A stretch of DNA of 64,000 bases. Origin: Setomelanomma holmii (Eukaryota; Ascomycota; Dothideomycetes; Pleosporales; Phaeosphaeriaceae). Where the stretch lies: positions 120,808-184,807 of the forward strand of contig ML978225.1 in NCBI GenBank assembly GCA_010015745.1. The letters run 5' to 3'. Below the pieces are notes generated by a model. It saw nothing but the letters and a program-made list of their open reading frames with translations, had not been told where the DNA came from and did not search any database. Made by a program: the position numbers and the translations under genes. Position 1 is the stretch's first letter; each line of letters opens with the position of its first letter. Positions 36,096 to 46,575 of the stretch are shown here, one piece after another.

Positions 36096-36648
36096 TCACA
36101 AAGTCGTCGTCGGCCCCGCCGCACTATGCGCACTCGCACCCGCGCCCGGTCCGACAGCAGCATGCGTCGCCTCCCTGTGCGCCCTCTCACGCTCCTCATG
36201 CTCCTTGGCTTCACGCGCAAGCTGCTCCTCGGTGCGCTTGTTACCGCGCGCAATCAGCTTTTCGATCAGGCCACCCTTCTTCGGCTCGTCGTGCTTATCG
36301 CTGTGCTCGAATTCTTGGAGGTATGCGACACGCTCGTGGGGAGGCATAGTGGCTAGTTCTGAGTCGATTGAATCGCGGTTTTCTGGTGTGGGAGTCAGCA
36401 CTGATGCATGCATTGGGGTAGGTGAGGACGAGGGTGGGTAGTGCCATGCGGGGGATATGTTTTTGGGATGTGGTATTGAAATTGTTTCAGGGTTCAACGC
36501 ATGTGCAGCAGGTAAGATAGAGGAATAAGGTACCTTCAATCGTTCCAACACCGTGTCCGGTCGACGATCCGCCGAGGGTAGCATCGTTCTCGGGCTGCGA
36601 CTTGCGGCGGCTGGAGCCAATGTGAAGCTTCTCCTTGATCTTGTCCAT
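36096..36648 (-). CDS. Small charged hypothetical protein (133 aa)
   Basis: Exons 36648-36534 and 36382-36096 on the minus strand. The 151-nt intron (GTACCT ... CACACCAG) splits a Glu codon and joins GHGVGTIE to ENRDSIDSEL. It starts MDKIKEKLHIGSSRRKSQPE, an amphipathic basic N-terminus seen in a group of small unnamed ascomycete proteins. The middle is MPPHERVAYLQEFEHSDKH and the C-terminal third is a Glu/Arg/Lys helix (REAKEHEERERAHREA) followed by an Ala/Gly/Thr tail. No membrane segment or enzymatic motif. Function unknown; probably a soluble, largely helical protein. Reading straight through the intron from 36620 gives a different N-terminus without this pattern, so the spliced model is preferred. 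Confidence 0.7.
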
Positions 36649-37195
36649 GGTTGCTAGTTGTTCGTAGACTTTAGGGAGGCTCAGATTTGTTGCTGTAGGT
36701 AAGGTTCAATGTCAATGGAGTGTTGTTAGGTTGGAAGCGGGGCGTCAAGAGGGGTGTTATTTCCACTACGTCATGGGTGGCATAGCTTCATGTGGCTTGG
36801 AAAGCTGAGTTGGCAGGGGCGGATCCATTGTTTTTGATGTCACTTGCATTGGCAGCTTGCGTGGCTGCAGCTTGTGCACTGCATTGCATTTGTGTATGCA
36901 CAGCAAGCGAGAGTTGTGTTGAAGGAATGGTACGGGTATCATTCGCAAAGTTCCGCGGGATCAGCTCAGAGTCAGGCCGTCATGGCATCGTAAAGTTCCT
37001 ACTTTTCTCACGGAAGGTCAAAATGGCACATTAGGATTTAGCAGAAACTAGATGAACTGTCTAGAATAGGCATGTTCTCTATATATCCGTCGATTGCGGT
37101 ACCGTTCTAGTGATAGTCTTGTGTAAATCCGGACACCCTAACTCCTCCACACCAATAGCTTCTAATCTATACTATACACTCCACCACCGACCAGC

Positions 37196-37373
37196 TCTCG
37201 ATAATGGATCCTTGTCCCTAAGCTTGCGTACCTCACGACATGTCCAAACTTCTATCAATGTAGACCCCGCCAGCCACCCCCTCCGCCCGCGTGCCACCGC
37301 CTCCCCCACCCACCATCCCTTGTGTGTGGACACTTCGAGTAATTCAGCTCGTCCAAGTCACATCTCCAATATG
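37196..37373 (+). repeat. Diverged direct repeat, copy A
   Basis: Shares with copy B (37445-37584) an ordered series of blocks: AAGCTTGCGTACCTCACGAC / AAGCTCGCGTACCTCACAAC, ACTTCTATCA, GATGTAGA-like, CCACCCACCAT, TTTGTGTGGA-like, GAGT(A)ATT/GAGTTAGTC and AAGTCAC. Many differences are transitions, with a C-rich insertion in copy A. Confidence 0.6.
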
Positions 37374-37444
37374 CAAACACGGTAATCATGATTTCCTACC
37401 ACAAGAAACTGATAGCTGTTATTCCATGTTGTACAGTCCGCCAC

Positions 37445-37584
37445 TCTCGGCAACCGAGCATTGTACCCAAGCTCGCGTACCTCACAACATGTTCCAACTT
37501 CTATCATACGATGTAGAGCCCACCACCCACCATTCTCTTTGTGTGGAGACTTGGACGAGCTGAGTTAGTCGAAGTCACTGATTT
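37445..37584 (+). repeat. Diverged direct repeat, copy B
   Basis: Second copy of the segment at 37196-37373, about 250 bp downstream in the same orientation. Neither copy has an ORF of note. Confidence 0.6.
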
Positions 37585-37886
37585 TCACCCAACCGATGAT
37601 ATCAGACTCAACTCTTCACCGCGGCAATCGATATTTTGCGCAAAACTTAGCACATTGGGTAATTTTCCATTCAGACATTCGTTCGGTTTTGATCATGAAT
37701 ATTGTTGACTAGCATTACAACATTATGTTGGCAGGTCCTACCAAGGACCCTTGCAGATTGATTCCTGAAATTCTCCAATTCCATCCCAAAGCCACCTTGT
37801 CCCATGCCCAAATCCAAAGCTGATGCTCACAATAACGCCGCGCTCATGCAATCGTAAGAGTCCTATCAATCCATGCCTGAAGCTCC

Positions 37887-39266
37887 TCAAAGCAAGACAA
37901 GAATCCATCCCGCAATCCCAACCACCAAACTCTCAACCCACATGTCAAATCCGCCAGGATGGACCGACATACCACCCGCTTTGCTACTGCTTCCACTAGC
38001 TCCTCCTCCGATGCCACTCCAGACAAAATTGCCAACGTCGCGAACGCTCGTGGTTGTACTCCTTGCGCTGCTTGTCGTACTAGCGCTGTTACTGGCCGGT
38101 GTTCTTGGTATCGTGCTTGTCTGTCCGTTGATGACAAGTGCGGTGCCTTGCGTGTCCAGCGAGTACGTTGTGCCAGAAATCGTGACCACTTCACCAGGTC
38201 TGAGCGTTGTGCCAGGCGCGAGCACGTACTCCGTCGTTCCGTCACGGACATTGGGCGTATATGTCTTGCCATTGATCGTTAGGGCAGCAGCTGTCACAGG
38301 CCCATTGCCTATGGTCGAAGTAACACCATTGATCACGACGACCGTACCAGAGGCGGATTCTGGCATGCTGAGTGTAGTTCCAGAGATGGTAAGGACACCA
38401 CCTGGCGTGAGCGTCTGTCCAGGGCCGAAGACGTATGCCGTGGTTCCATCCTTGACCGTTACCGAGATGCTTTGCTTGCCCAGCGTCAATGCTGACTGAC
38501 CAGCCTGCAGTGTCGAGGTAACTCCGTTTACAACGATAGCCGTGCCCTGACCACCTGTTGGCATGCTGTATGTGGTGCCATCGACCGTGATTGCGCTTCC
38601 AGGAGCGAGCGTTTTGTCGCCAAGTACAAATTGACTTGTCCCTCCTATGACAGTTGCCGAGACGACCCGTCCGCCAACAGTGATTGCAGGTGCGCCAGTG
38701 ACAACTGGGACATTTGCTAGAGTTTGCGTAACTCCATTCACAATCGCGATGGTGCCACTCGGTCCGAGACTCAGCGTACTTCCGTCAACTGTGATTGCTG
38801 GTCCACCCGGATGAAGCGTTTGCATTCCAACGACGAATTGGCCTTGAGGATTCGCTGTAATAGTGTTATGACCGACAGTCAGGACCGGAGCAACCGTTGG
38901 GTAGTTGTTCACAGCGACGGTCATCCCGCCAACCACGATGCGTGTTCCACCACCATCTGAGGGCACAACAATGGGTACGCCGTTGATGTTCGTCGATTGC
39001 CCCTGGGTAAGTGTCTGCGTGCCTATAACAACTCCGGGAGATGGTTGATTTTGCTCACTCGGCTTGTCAGGAGCTGGTGTTGGTTGTACAGGCCGGACAG
39101 TGTACGTGCTGTCGCCTATTGTGACCACGGGAGGACGCTGATCATTGTCGTTATTGTTGTTATTGTTGTTATTGTTGTTATTGTTGTTATTGTTGTTATT
39201 GTTGTTATTGTTGTTATTGTTGTTATTGTTGTTATTGTTGTTATTGTTGTTATTGTTGTTATTGTT

Positions 39267-39297
<31 letters not shown>

Positions 39298-40841
39298 CTG
39301 TTGTTGTTATTATTGTTTGGATCATCCGGCTTGCTTGGATCATTGGGCTTGTATGTAGGTTGTGTATTGGGATTGGCTGGCGTGGGACCATTTTGGATCT
39401 TGTTCGACAGCTTCGGACCATCAGGGGTAGGTTCTGGCGTGTATGTATCCTGGCATCTAAGACATCCTTGGCGTGTAACGTGGGTAGATGTCGATTCGTA
39501 TGTGGTTGACAAGAAAGTGCCAGTGGTGACAGACGGGAATTGGGGTGGCACTTGCGTAAAAACAGGCTCTGTTGCTGTAGTTCTTTCGCTGCTAGGAGCC
39601 TCTGGCACCTCCGGGGACGCATGCGGCTTTTTCGATTCTTTTGGCAAGGTGGGAAAGTTGGTGGCAATGGCACCAGTACTTGGACGCGTCGTGCACGTTG
39701 CAATATTATGTCCTTGGTACTGCGAGCGAATGGCGAGGTTTCCCTGGAGATACTGTATTAGACCAGCGGGTAGCGGTACTGGCAAGTCCGTGACTGTAGA
39801 CTTTGGCGACTTGTCCGTGCGTGTTTCGATGAAGTATGACCAGTCTTCAGTTCGGGCTGGCTCCCAGTTCTTCAACTTTGTTGGTGCTGCGTCGCAGGTG
39901 TTCAGCGTCTGCTGGAGCGCCGAATAATACCGACTGACAGACTGGTCCAGAGCGCCCCACAGGTTTGGGTACATGACATAGGTAGGTCCAGCATTGACGG
40001 TCAAGGTGACTCCCGAAGTTGGTTCGATGTAGAAGACTGGCGTCGTGTGCGTGATGGTCTGGTCATTGGTTACAACTACTGTTTTGGTCTGGTTGATCGT
40101 CTTCTTCTCGGTGACGACAGTATCAATTGTTGTGCCATCGAGGTAAGTGATGAACTGCGTGAGGATTGTTTCTGTGACTACCAGGCTGGTCCAGGGATTG
40201 TACGTGTCATTGTTCTCAAAGAAGGTTGTGATAGGATTATAGGCTTCTATAACGCATCCCGTGCATGGCCCAGTTGCGTTAGCTTTTGAGGACGGCGTAA
40301 TCGTGCGCGTTTGATTGTCCTTTTTGTAAGAGCTGGTCACAGTCGTCAACTTGAGTGAGGATCGTGATGTTGATGGAGTTGCCGAAGTCACAGCTGGTGT
40401 TCTGCTGGATGTGCTTGAGGATAGCCGCGAGTTGCTTGCAGACGACGACTGCGAGCTAGTTCGTGTTCCACGCGAGCTTGTGGAGGACACCAAGCTAGAG
40501 GATCCAGACGACCGACTTGAGCTCAGCGAGCGTAATAAAGACGAAGACTTCGAGTCAGATAAGGTCACGATGATAGGCGAAGGAGCCGATGGTGAATTCA
40601 ACAAGTCCCGTGACGATGAGCTCGAAGAGATGGACGAGCTTGACGATGACAGCGCGTTCGAGCTAGAGTTGTCTGTTCCTGTCAGCCATGATACACTTTC
40701 AATATATAATGCAACGGCATACAGTCTAGACATGTTAGTTCTGATCATCGACACTGCTTTTGGAGACTCACTTTTCTCGGCTTCAGGGGTGGCTCTCGAG
40801 CCACCCACCAGGAGGGCCGCAAGAAGTAAGAGGCGCCGCAT
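37887..40841 (-). CDS. Large Ser/Asn-rich cell-surface protein, probably GPI-anchored
   Basis: 984 aa as a single ORF. The N-terminus MRRLLLLAALLVGGSRA is a signal peptide. A Ser-rich mucin-like region (~60-170) is followed by a Thr-rich globular region with a few cysteines (GPCTGCVIEAYNP, RQGCLRCQDTYTP), then a run of about 57 Asn (~508-566). Next come about five ~70-residue repeats sharing VVxNGVTSTL, ISGTTxSMP and DGTTxYVxxPGxTLxPG. The C-terminus has a Ser/Gly-rich stretch and a hydrophobic end (ESLVVGIAGWILVLL) fitting a GPI signal. Known proteins of this layout sit in the fungal wall, some as adhesins; the role here is inferred. A 93-nt in-frame intron just after the signal peptide (GTGAGT ... 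CTGACAG, about 40712-40804) is possible and would drop the MSRLYAVALY segment. Confidence 0.8.
39147..39315 (-). repeat. In-gene Asn-codon repeat (AAC/AAT)
   Basis: About 170 bp built of ordered AAC and AAT codons (plus strand TTATTGTTG/TTGTTG units), coding the poly-Asn run of the surface protein. The unit order is very regular in the middle and loosens at both ends (one AGC = Ser). Copy number should be unstable. Confidence 0.92.
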
Positions 40842-42105
40842 CTCTGCGAAACTCTACATGAACGAGTGACGAAACGAGAGTGGGCTACAAACGCCGCAAC
40901 GCGACAGGAAATCGCGAGAAAGAACGAGAGGCTGGCCAAGGTAACGGAACGACGCACGTTATCGAAGGTGGAAAACCGGCGTGCTGGGAGGTTCTGCTAA
41001 GAATAGGGCCCCCATGCGTCCCATGCACGCACCTCCTAACAGCATGGCAGCCTCTCGGATAAACAAGGTACCGGCCAATTGATGCGTGCGAATGCCAGGC
41101 AGTGTGGCCGTGCTGGCTGGGAGTAGCGATGCCCAGCATCTGAGCATAAGCACCACCAGACGTCGCGCAGACCGGTGACGCATCTCACGACGCTCGCGGA
41201 CATGTCCATCGCGGGCTGCACCACCGGCGACTCATCCAGTGCGCTGCCGTGGGTGCCTTGCAGTTTGGTCTGAAGCATGTCGAGGCTGTTTCGCCAAACT
41301 GCCTATGAGATCTGGTTCCACAGGGCTGAGATGAGGAGGATCGTCATGCTAGCTTCCGGTAGCACAAATTGGCGTGCATTGCCCGTTTGCAGCAAGGTGA
41401 AGAAATTGCACGTTCAAGCGAACTCCTCATGGCCTGTCACTGCTATCAGACTGGAGATGGCGATGGCGCTGCATCTCGGGGGCGAGTTTCAGGTCCGCGG
41501 CGTCGCTGGCTAGCATCTGCCAGGCGATATTCGAGCGCGGTCAAGGGTTCGATGTCAGCGACCAGGAGGCTTCCAGCTGCGAGTCTGACGTGGGGCAGGG
41601 CTAGCGATCGCTGTTTTTTTTCCGCCACTGGTTAGAGAGGGCCACGACGCGCATTCCGCAGTGTCGGCACTGCAGCCCCTGCCGTGCATTCCTCGTATTC
41701 AGCTCAGCGCACCAGCCACTCTGCCAGCGCCATCGAATCATTCTCTCGCTACGGCCGACCGCCTGTCTGCTGGACCCATGGGCAAGACTTAGGGTCGTAA
41801 TTCCAGGATGCGGAACGCGCACACGAACCACAGCCGGCCATGGCCCACTGCATCGTACCATCGCGAGAGCACCCTTAAGCTCTTCTGAGTCTTCTCCAGC
41901 TTGACAGCGCGGCCCTGCCGAACACTGCAACCTGTGGACGAGGCTGACTCTGTGACGTGAGACCTCACATTCTCCTCCACGCGCTTCAACCGAACCATGA
42001 ACGGGGGCCTTCGAACTTCGTAATACGTCTTCCGACCTGGCAACTGATGCCTGATGCCCCAATACTTCTCCCGGCCCTCGTTCCCTGGAATACGTTCGCT
42101 GCACA
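40842..42105. other. Divergent intergenic region
   Basis: 1.26 kb between the start codons of the surface protein (-) and the aspartic-protease-like gene (+). A 175-codon minus ORF (41601-42128) lies antisense to the start of the plus gene and has no recognisable domain, so I do not call it. Confidence 0.5.
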
Positions 42106-43875
42106 ATGCGTCTCGCTGGGCGAGCCACCGCTGTAGCGCCTTACACGGTCCCGCCGTCGCAAAAGTTCGATGGCAATGATGGGAGCTGGAGCACCTTCAA
42201 AATAAGCGTTGGCACCCCAGGCCAGGACTTCCGAGTATTGCCCTCAACCAAGAGCGGGGCCACGCAGCTCGTCGTCCCTGATGGATGCCAGGCAGGAATC
42301 GACCCGTCGAATTGCGCGCAGCTTCGCGGCGCCGACATCTTCAACAGCGCACAAAATATCGGCTTCCAAGTCAACGTATCGACGTCATGGTCCTCGATAG
42401 GACAGTACGACGTGAACACGGAACAAGCGCTCAACTACAGTGCTGCTGGGCTTTTTGGCTTCGACAAGGTGGCTCTTGGACCTGCAGCAGACAGCAACTC
42501 ATTGTCGCTGGACCGACAGGTTGTCGCTGGTGTGGCTGAATTGGACTACTGGCTAGGACTGCTGCCACTCGGCCAGGCAGACCAAAGCTTCTCGAGTTTG
42601 AGCAAGCCCATCGACTCGTTGCTATACCAATTGCGGAACCAGATAAGAATACCCAGCTTGTCGTATGCATACACAGCTGGCGCAAAATATAGGCTGAAGT
42701 CGGTGTTTGGCAGTCTGATACTTGGGGGCTATGATTCCACGCGGTTCAAGCCAAACAGCAACGAATTTTCTTTCACCTTCTCCACGGACCCATCGAAGCT
42801 CTTGACAGTGGGCGTCGACAGCATCCTCGCAACGAACAGCCTCAAGGGAACATTCTCGCTTTCGTCAGGCGCCCACTTCTCTGTCATTGACTCGACCGTA
42901 CCCCACTTATGGCTACCGACAGCCATATGCAGTCAGTTCGAGGACGCTTTTGGATTGACATACGATCCTCACACTGACCTGTATCTTGTCAACGACACCG
43001 TACATCAGCAGCTTGTATCCAAGAACCCCACTCTTACATTCAAGCTGGTAAACTCGCTCCAAGACACCTCAACAAACTACACCAACATTCAGCTACCGTA
43101 CGCCGCATTCGACCTGCAAGCTTCATACCCGTACTACACCAACGCGACAAATTACTTCCCGATACGCCGCGCCGCGAACGATTCGCAATACGTGCTTGGA
43201 AGGACCCTTCTCCAAGAATCATACCTAATCGTGGACTACGAGCGAGCAAACTTCACCGTTTCGCAAGCCGTCTTCCCAGATCCTCTACCGGCCGCCAACG
43301 TCGTCACAATAATGTCTGGCTCAAAGTCAAATACAGACTCCGACTCCAGCTCAGGTCTCGGCACCGGCGCCATCGTCGGCATAGCCGTCGGCCTCGCAGT
43401 CCTCATCTTCCTCGCCGTCTTCGCCATTTTCGTCTTCCGCCGCCGCCGAACTCCCAAACAGACCTACGAGCTCGCCAACAACCAAGTCTCCGACGCCGGC
43501 TCCGCACAGAATCTGCACAACAGTTCGCCCATGAAGTCTCAAGGCCCGTCCGAGTTAAGCGGCACGCCGTTGACGGAACTCGCGTCTCCGCATGTAGCGC
43601 ATTCGCAGTACCCATCGGACCACAAGGCACCGATCAGTATCAACAATACACCGGCGGAGTTGCATGCGGAGTCGAGAACGTCCATAACGCCTAGGTGGCA
43701 GGAGGTCCATATGCCACTGCAACCACCACGGAGTCCGTACGATGTGGATGCTGAGAGCAGCGGCAGTCGCTCAGTTAGTCAGTTGCCGAGCGATGATGGG
43801 TACAGCAATGATCCTGGTCTGAGATCTGCTGTGTCGCCATTGACTGGGCAGTTTCATCATCGAGGCGGATTATAA
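42106..43875 (+). CDS. Membrane-anchored aspartic-protease-like protein, catalytic motifs lost
   Basis: 589 aa, no intron. Residues ~20-400 follow the pepsin fold: WSTFKISVGTPGQDFRVLPS at the first lobe, GSLILGGYDSTRF (the conserved LGGYD), FSVIDSTVPHLWLP at the second lobe, YVLGRTLLQESYLIVDYE at the end. The first catalytic DTG is replaced (VLPSTKSG) and the second reads IDST, so the active-site pair is incomplete and peptidase activity is unlikely. A Ser-rich stalk is followed by one transmembrane helix (~420-446, AIVGIAVGLAVLIFLAVFAIFV), an RRRR stop-transfer and a ~140-residue cytoplasmic tail rich in Ser/Pro. The topology suggests a type I surface protein, yet no clear signal peptide follows the ATG at 42106. 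Similar inactive pepsin-like membrane proteins exist in many Pezizomycotina; function unknown. Confidence 0.82.
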   Translation: MRLAGRATAVAPYTVPPSQKFDGNDGSWSTFKISVGTPGQDFRVLPSTKSGATQLVVPDGCQAGIDPSNCAQLRGADIFNSAQNIGFQVNVSTSWSSIGQYDVNTEQALNYSAAGLFGFDKVALGPAADSNSLSLDRQVVAGVAELDYWLGLLPLGQADQSFSSLSKPIDSLLYQLRNQIRIPSLSYAYTAGAKYRLKSVFGSLILGGYDSTRFKPNSNEFSFTFSTDPSKLLTVGVDSILATNSLKGTFSLSSGAHFSVIDSTVPHLWLPTAICSQFEDAFGLTYDPHTDLYLVNDTVHQQLVSKNPTLTFKLVNSLQDTSTNYTNIQLPYAAFDLQASYPYYTNATNYFPIRRAANDSQYVLGRTLLQESYLIVDYERANFTVSQAVFPDPLPAANVVTIMSGSKSNTDSDSSSGLGTGAIVGIAVGLAVLIFLAVFAIFVFRRRRTPKQTYELANNQVSDAGSAQNLHNSSPMKSQGPSELSGTPLTELASPHVAHSQYPSDHKAPISINNTPAELHAESRTSITPRWQEVHMPLQPPRSPYDVDAESSGSRSVSQLPSDDGYSNDPGLRSAVSPLTGQFHHRGGL

Positions 43876-44793
43876 TAACGCCACAAAAATTGCTGCGCGT
43901 CCGATTTTTCAAGGCCATATCACGAACTTTTTTTCTTTGTTAAAAGATGGGGACTTGGTGAGCTGAGGCTCTGGCGTTACATCAAGGTTGCATTTTTATT
44001 TTTTGAGATACCACATGTATATACGGGCTGGGTACAGGGGCTGTGGCTGTGGCTGTGGCTGTCCGTCACACACGTGTTGTAATACACAATATTTAATGCC
44101 TAAACAACCAAACGGGATAATGGTTCGAGTTCGAGCATCATTCAATAAAATCATGTCGTACAGATAGCACGTGTGCGAGATCAATTTCGCTGGCGTTACT
44201 CATGCACAACGAAAATTCAGCTTTCATCGTTGAATTCAGCACAGCCCGCACCGCTTGGCATGGATCCATCTCCGTCTCTTCCCATGGGAGTAATGTAAAC
44301 GAAGGATTCCAAGCTGGAAGCCAGGACGCGTTTTGCTTCTGCGAGTTTATACAAGTGTCCCGTAAAATATGCACAATGGTAACATTTCATCTCGTCAAGT
44401 TATTTACAGTCCACATACGCTCAAACGCCAATCATATCACATACACCTTCTCGTATCCTTTGCCTCTTGCGTCTCGTGTTGTCGTTGTGCGTTCACATGC
44501 ATCCTACATGCCCCGGCGTCCCCGCATGCCGTTTGTTCGGTTCGGTCCCACACCAGATATCGCGATGTGCCTCGGCACAGTTTTACAGCTTCGATGCTGG
44601 GACGGGCGAGCCGGCCTACATTGATGCGTTAGCTTGCATTCACATGTTCGAAAGCGCGAAAAGCAAGCGGTGTGTATCAAAAATCATGCTTTTGCATTGT
44701 GCTTACAGGTCAACTCATTCGTTGCCACATTGGTATAGTTTACAAAACAGAACAATCAAGGGGATACGGGATATGACTGGTTGAATGCATCGT
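43876..44793. other. Convergent 3' intergenic region
   Basis: 918 bp between facing stops of the aspartic-protease-like gene (+) and malate synthase (-). It starts with T-rich runs (TTTTTTTCTTTG, ATTTTTATTTTTTGAG) typical of fungal 3' ends. No gene seen. Confidence 0.5.
44036..44062 (+). repeat. (GGCTGT)n microsatellite
   Basis: Four copies of GGCTGT in a row within the intergenic region. Non-coding. Confidence 0.85.
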
Positions 44794-46575
44794 CTACAAC
44801 TTGAATGCAGACTTGGGGGACGTTACATTTGTAATCTCGTTGTAGAGCAACCTGTTTCTCATTAGCATTGATTGCCTCGTTGATGATAGTGGATGAAACT
44901 TACGAAGTCAAGAACTCGGCATAGTCCTCGCCAGTGACCTGGCCAGCAAAGTACTTCTCAGCAAGATGGAATTTATTGCCCTTGGGCGCCTTCTTGCTCA
45001 GTGTCTGCGCCTGCTCGTGCAGAAGCTTAAGCGCGTAGTCCTTGGTGACGTTCTTGCCTTCGGCAGTCTTGACGTTGTGGCGCGTCCATTGCCAGAGCTG
45101 GGATCGCGAGACCTCAGCGGTGGCGGCATCTTCCATGAGGTAGTTGATGGGCACGCAGCCGACGCCGCGGATCCAGGCTTCCATGTAAGAGAGACCAATG
45201 TCGAGGTTCTTGCGGATGCCGTCCTCGGTGACCTTGCCGGGTACGTTCATGTTTAGGAGGTCGTTGGCGGTGATGTGTACGTCTTCGCGGCGGACGTACA
45301 TCTGGTTGGGAGTGGGCATATGTGTGTTGAACACGTCAGAAGCAATGGCGGCGAGCGCAGGATGGGCGACCCAGGTACCGTCGTGACCGGCGCGCACTTC
45401 GCGGAGCTTGTCGGCGCGGACCTTGGCCATAGCAGCATCGTTCGCTTGTTGATCGGTCTTGATTGGGATCTGCGCGGCCATTCCTCCCATGGCGTGTACG
45501 CCTCGCTTGTGGCAGGTCTTGATGAGGAGCTTGACGTATGCATCCATGAATGGGCTGGTCATGGTGACGGAGTCGCGGTCAGGAAGTACGAAGTTGGGGT
45601 TCTGGCGGAAGCGCTTGATGGTGCTGAAAATGTAATCCCAGCGGCCGCAGTTGAGACCAGCAGAGTGGTCACGGAGCTCGTAAATGATCTAGGTGTGGTT
45701 AGCTTCTGCTCATGTTCAACGTCATGTCCTCCCATACCTCATCCATCTCAAAAGCAGCGGTGATCGTTTCGATCAGAACGGTGCCTCGAATGGTTCCGCG
45801 CCTCATGCCAATGTAGTCCTGAGCAACGTTGAAGACGTCGTTCCATAGGCGCGCCTCAAGATGCGACTCCATCTTGGGCAGATAGAAGTATGGTCCGGTT
45901 CCGCGCTTCACGAGCTCGTGTGCGTTGTTGAAGAAGTACAGACCAAAGTCAAAGAGACCACCAGAGATGGGCTCTCCGTCAACGGTAAAGTGCTTCTCCT
46001 CGAGGTGCCAGCCACGAGAACGGGCAATAAGTGTGGGAAGTGTTCGGTCGGTGCGAAGCTTGTACTCCTTCTCGCCCTGCTTGAAGTCGACTTGCCTACG
46101 GATCGCGTCGTAGAGGTTGGCCTGACCGTTGATCATGTTGTCCCATGTAGGAGCGCTCGAATCTGGTGATTGTCAATTCTCCATTTTCAAGTTTCGGCTT
46201 GTTGCACTCACCCTCAAAATCGGCCATGTATGTCCAGACATCCGAGTTCAGCGCGTTCACGACCATCTTACGGTCTGTTGGACCGGTGATCTCCACTCGT
46301 CTGTCGACCAGACCAGGTGCTGGTGGTGCGCCCTTCCAGGTCGCGTTCTCGCGAATGTGCCTGGTCTCCGGGAGGAAGTCGAGGAGGTTGCCCTTGTCCA
46401 ATTCGGCTTGACGAATCACTCGTCGCTGGAGGAGAGCTTTCCGGCGCTCGTTGAAAGTTCTGTGAAGCAACGCGAGGAATACGGCAGCATCCTTGCTAAG
46501 AATATGACGATTCTTGTCATTCAGCTCACCGAGGATGTTGACTTCTCGAAGAAGGGTGTCTGGGTTGGCTGCCAT
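44794..46575 (-). CDS. mls1: Malate synthase (glyoxylate cycle)
   Basis: Condenses glyoxylate and acetyl-CoA to malate, letting the fungus grow on acetate or fatty acids. 543 aa in four exons on the minus strand: 46575-46212, 46162-45738, 45688-44904, 44851-44794; introns 49, 49 and 52 nt. Motifs: FEDSSAPTWDN (restored by splice 1), YFYLPKMESHLEARLWND, MRRGTIRGTVLIETI, AGLNCGRWDYIFSTIKR, GHDGTWVAHP and EDAATAEVSRSQLWQW. The last intron begins GTAAGT inside a Ser codon; ignoring it would end the protein at LTS. With it the protein ends LLYNEITNVTSPKSAFKL. That C-terminal FKL is a poor match to the peroxisomal PTS1 consensus [SAC][KRH]L. The start is MAANPDTLL; longer upstream reading has no homology pattern. 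Confidence 0.95.

Larger units (their letters stand above)
36649..37886. other. Intergenic region with a diverged duplication
   Basis: 1.24 kb with no supportable gene. It holds the promoter side of the 133-aa gene and, at 37.2-37.6 kb, two similar ~150-bp segments listed separately. Confidence 0.5.

Noticed and set aside
39147..39315. CRISPR-like regular repeat
   Set aside because: Uninterrupted codon repeat without spacers, inside a coding frame of a eukaryotic gene.
39145..39927. 260-codon plus-strand ORF with a long poly-Leu run
   Set aside because: It is the reverse complement of the AAC/AAT-coded Asn tract; the minus frame has signal peptide, repeats and GPI-like tail.
41601..42128. 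175-codon minus ORF antisense to the start of the aspartic-protease-like gene
   Set aside because: No domain, overlaps a better-supported gene, frame probably open by chance in GC-rich DNA.
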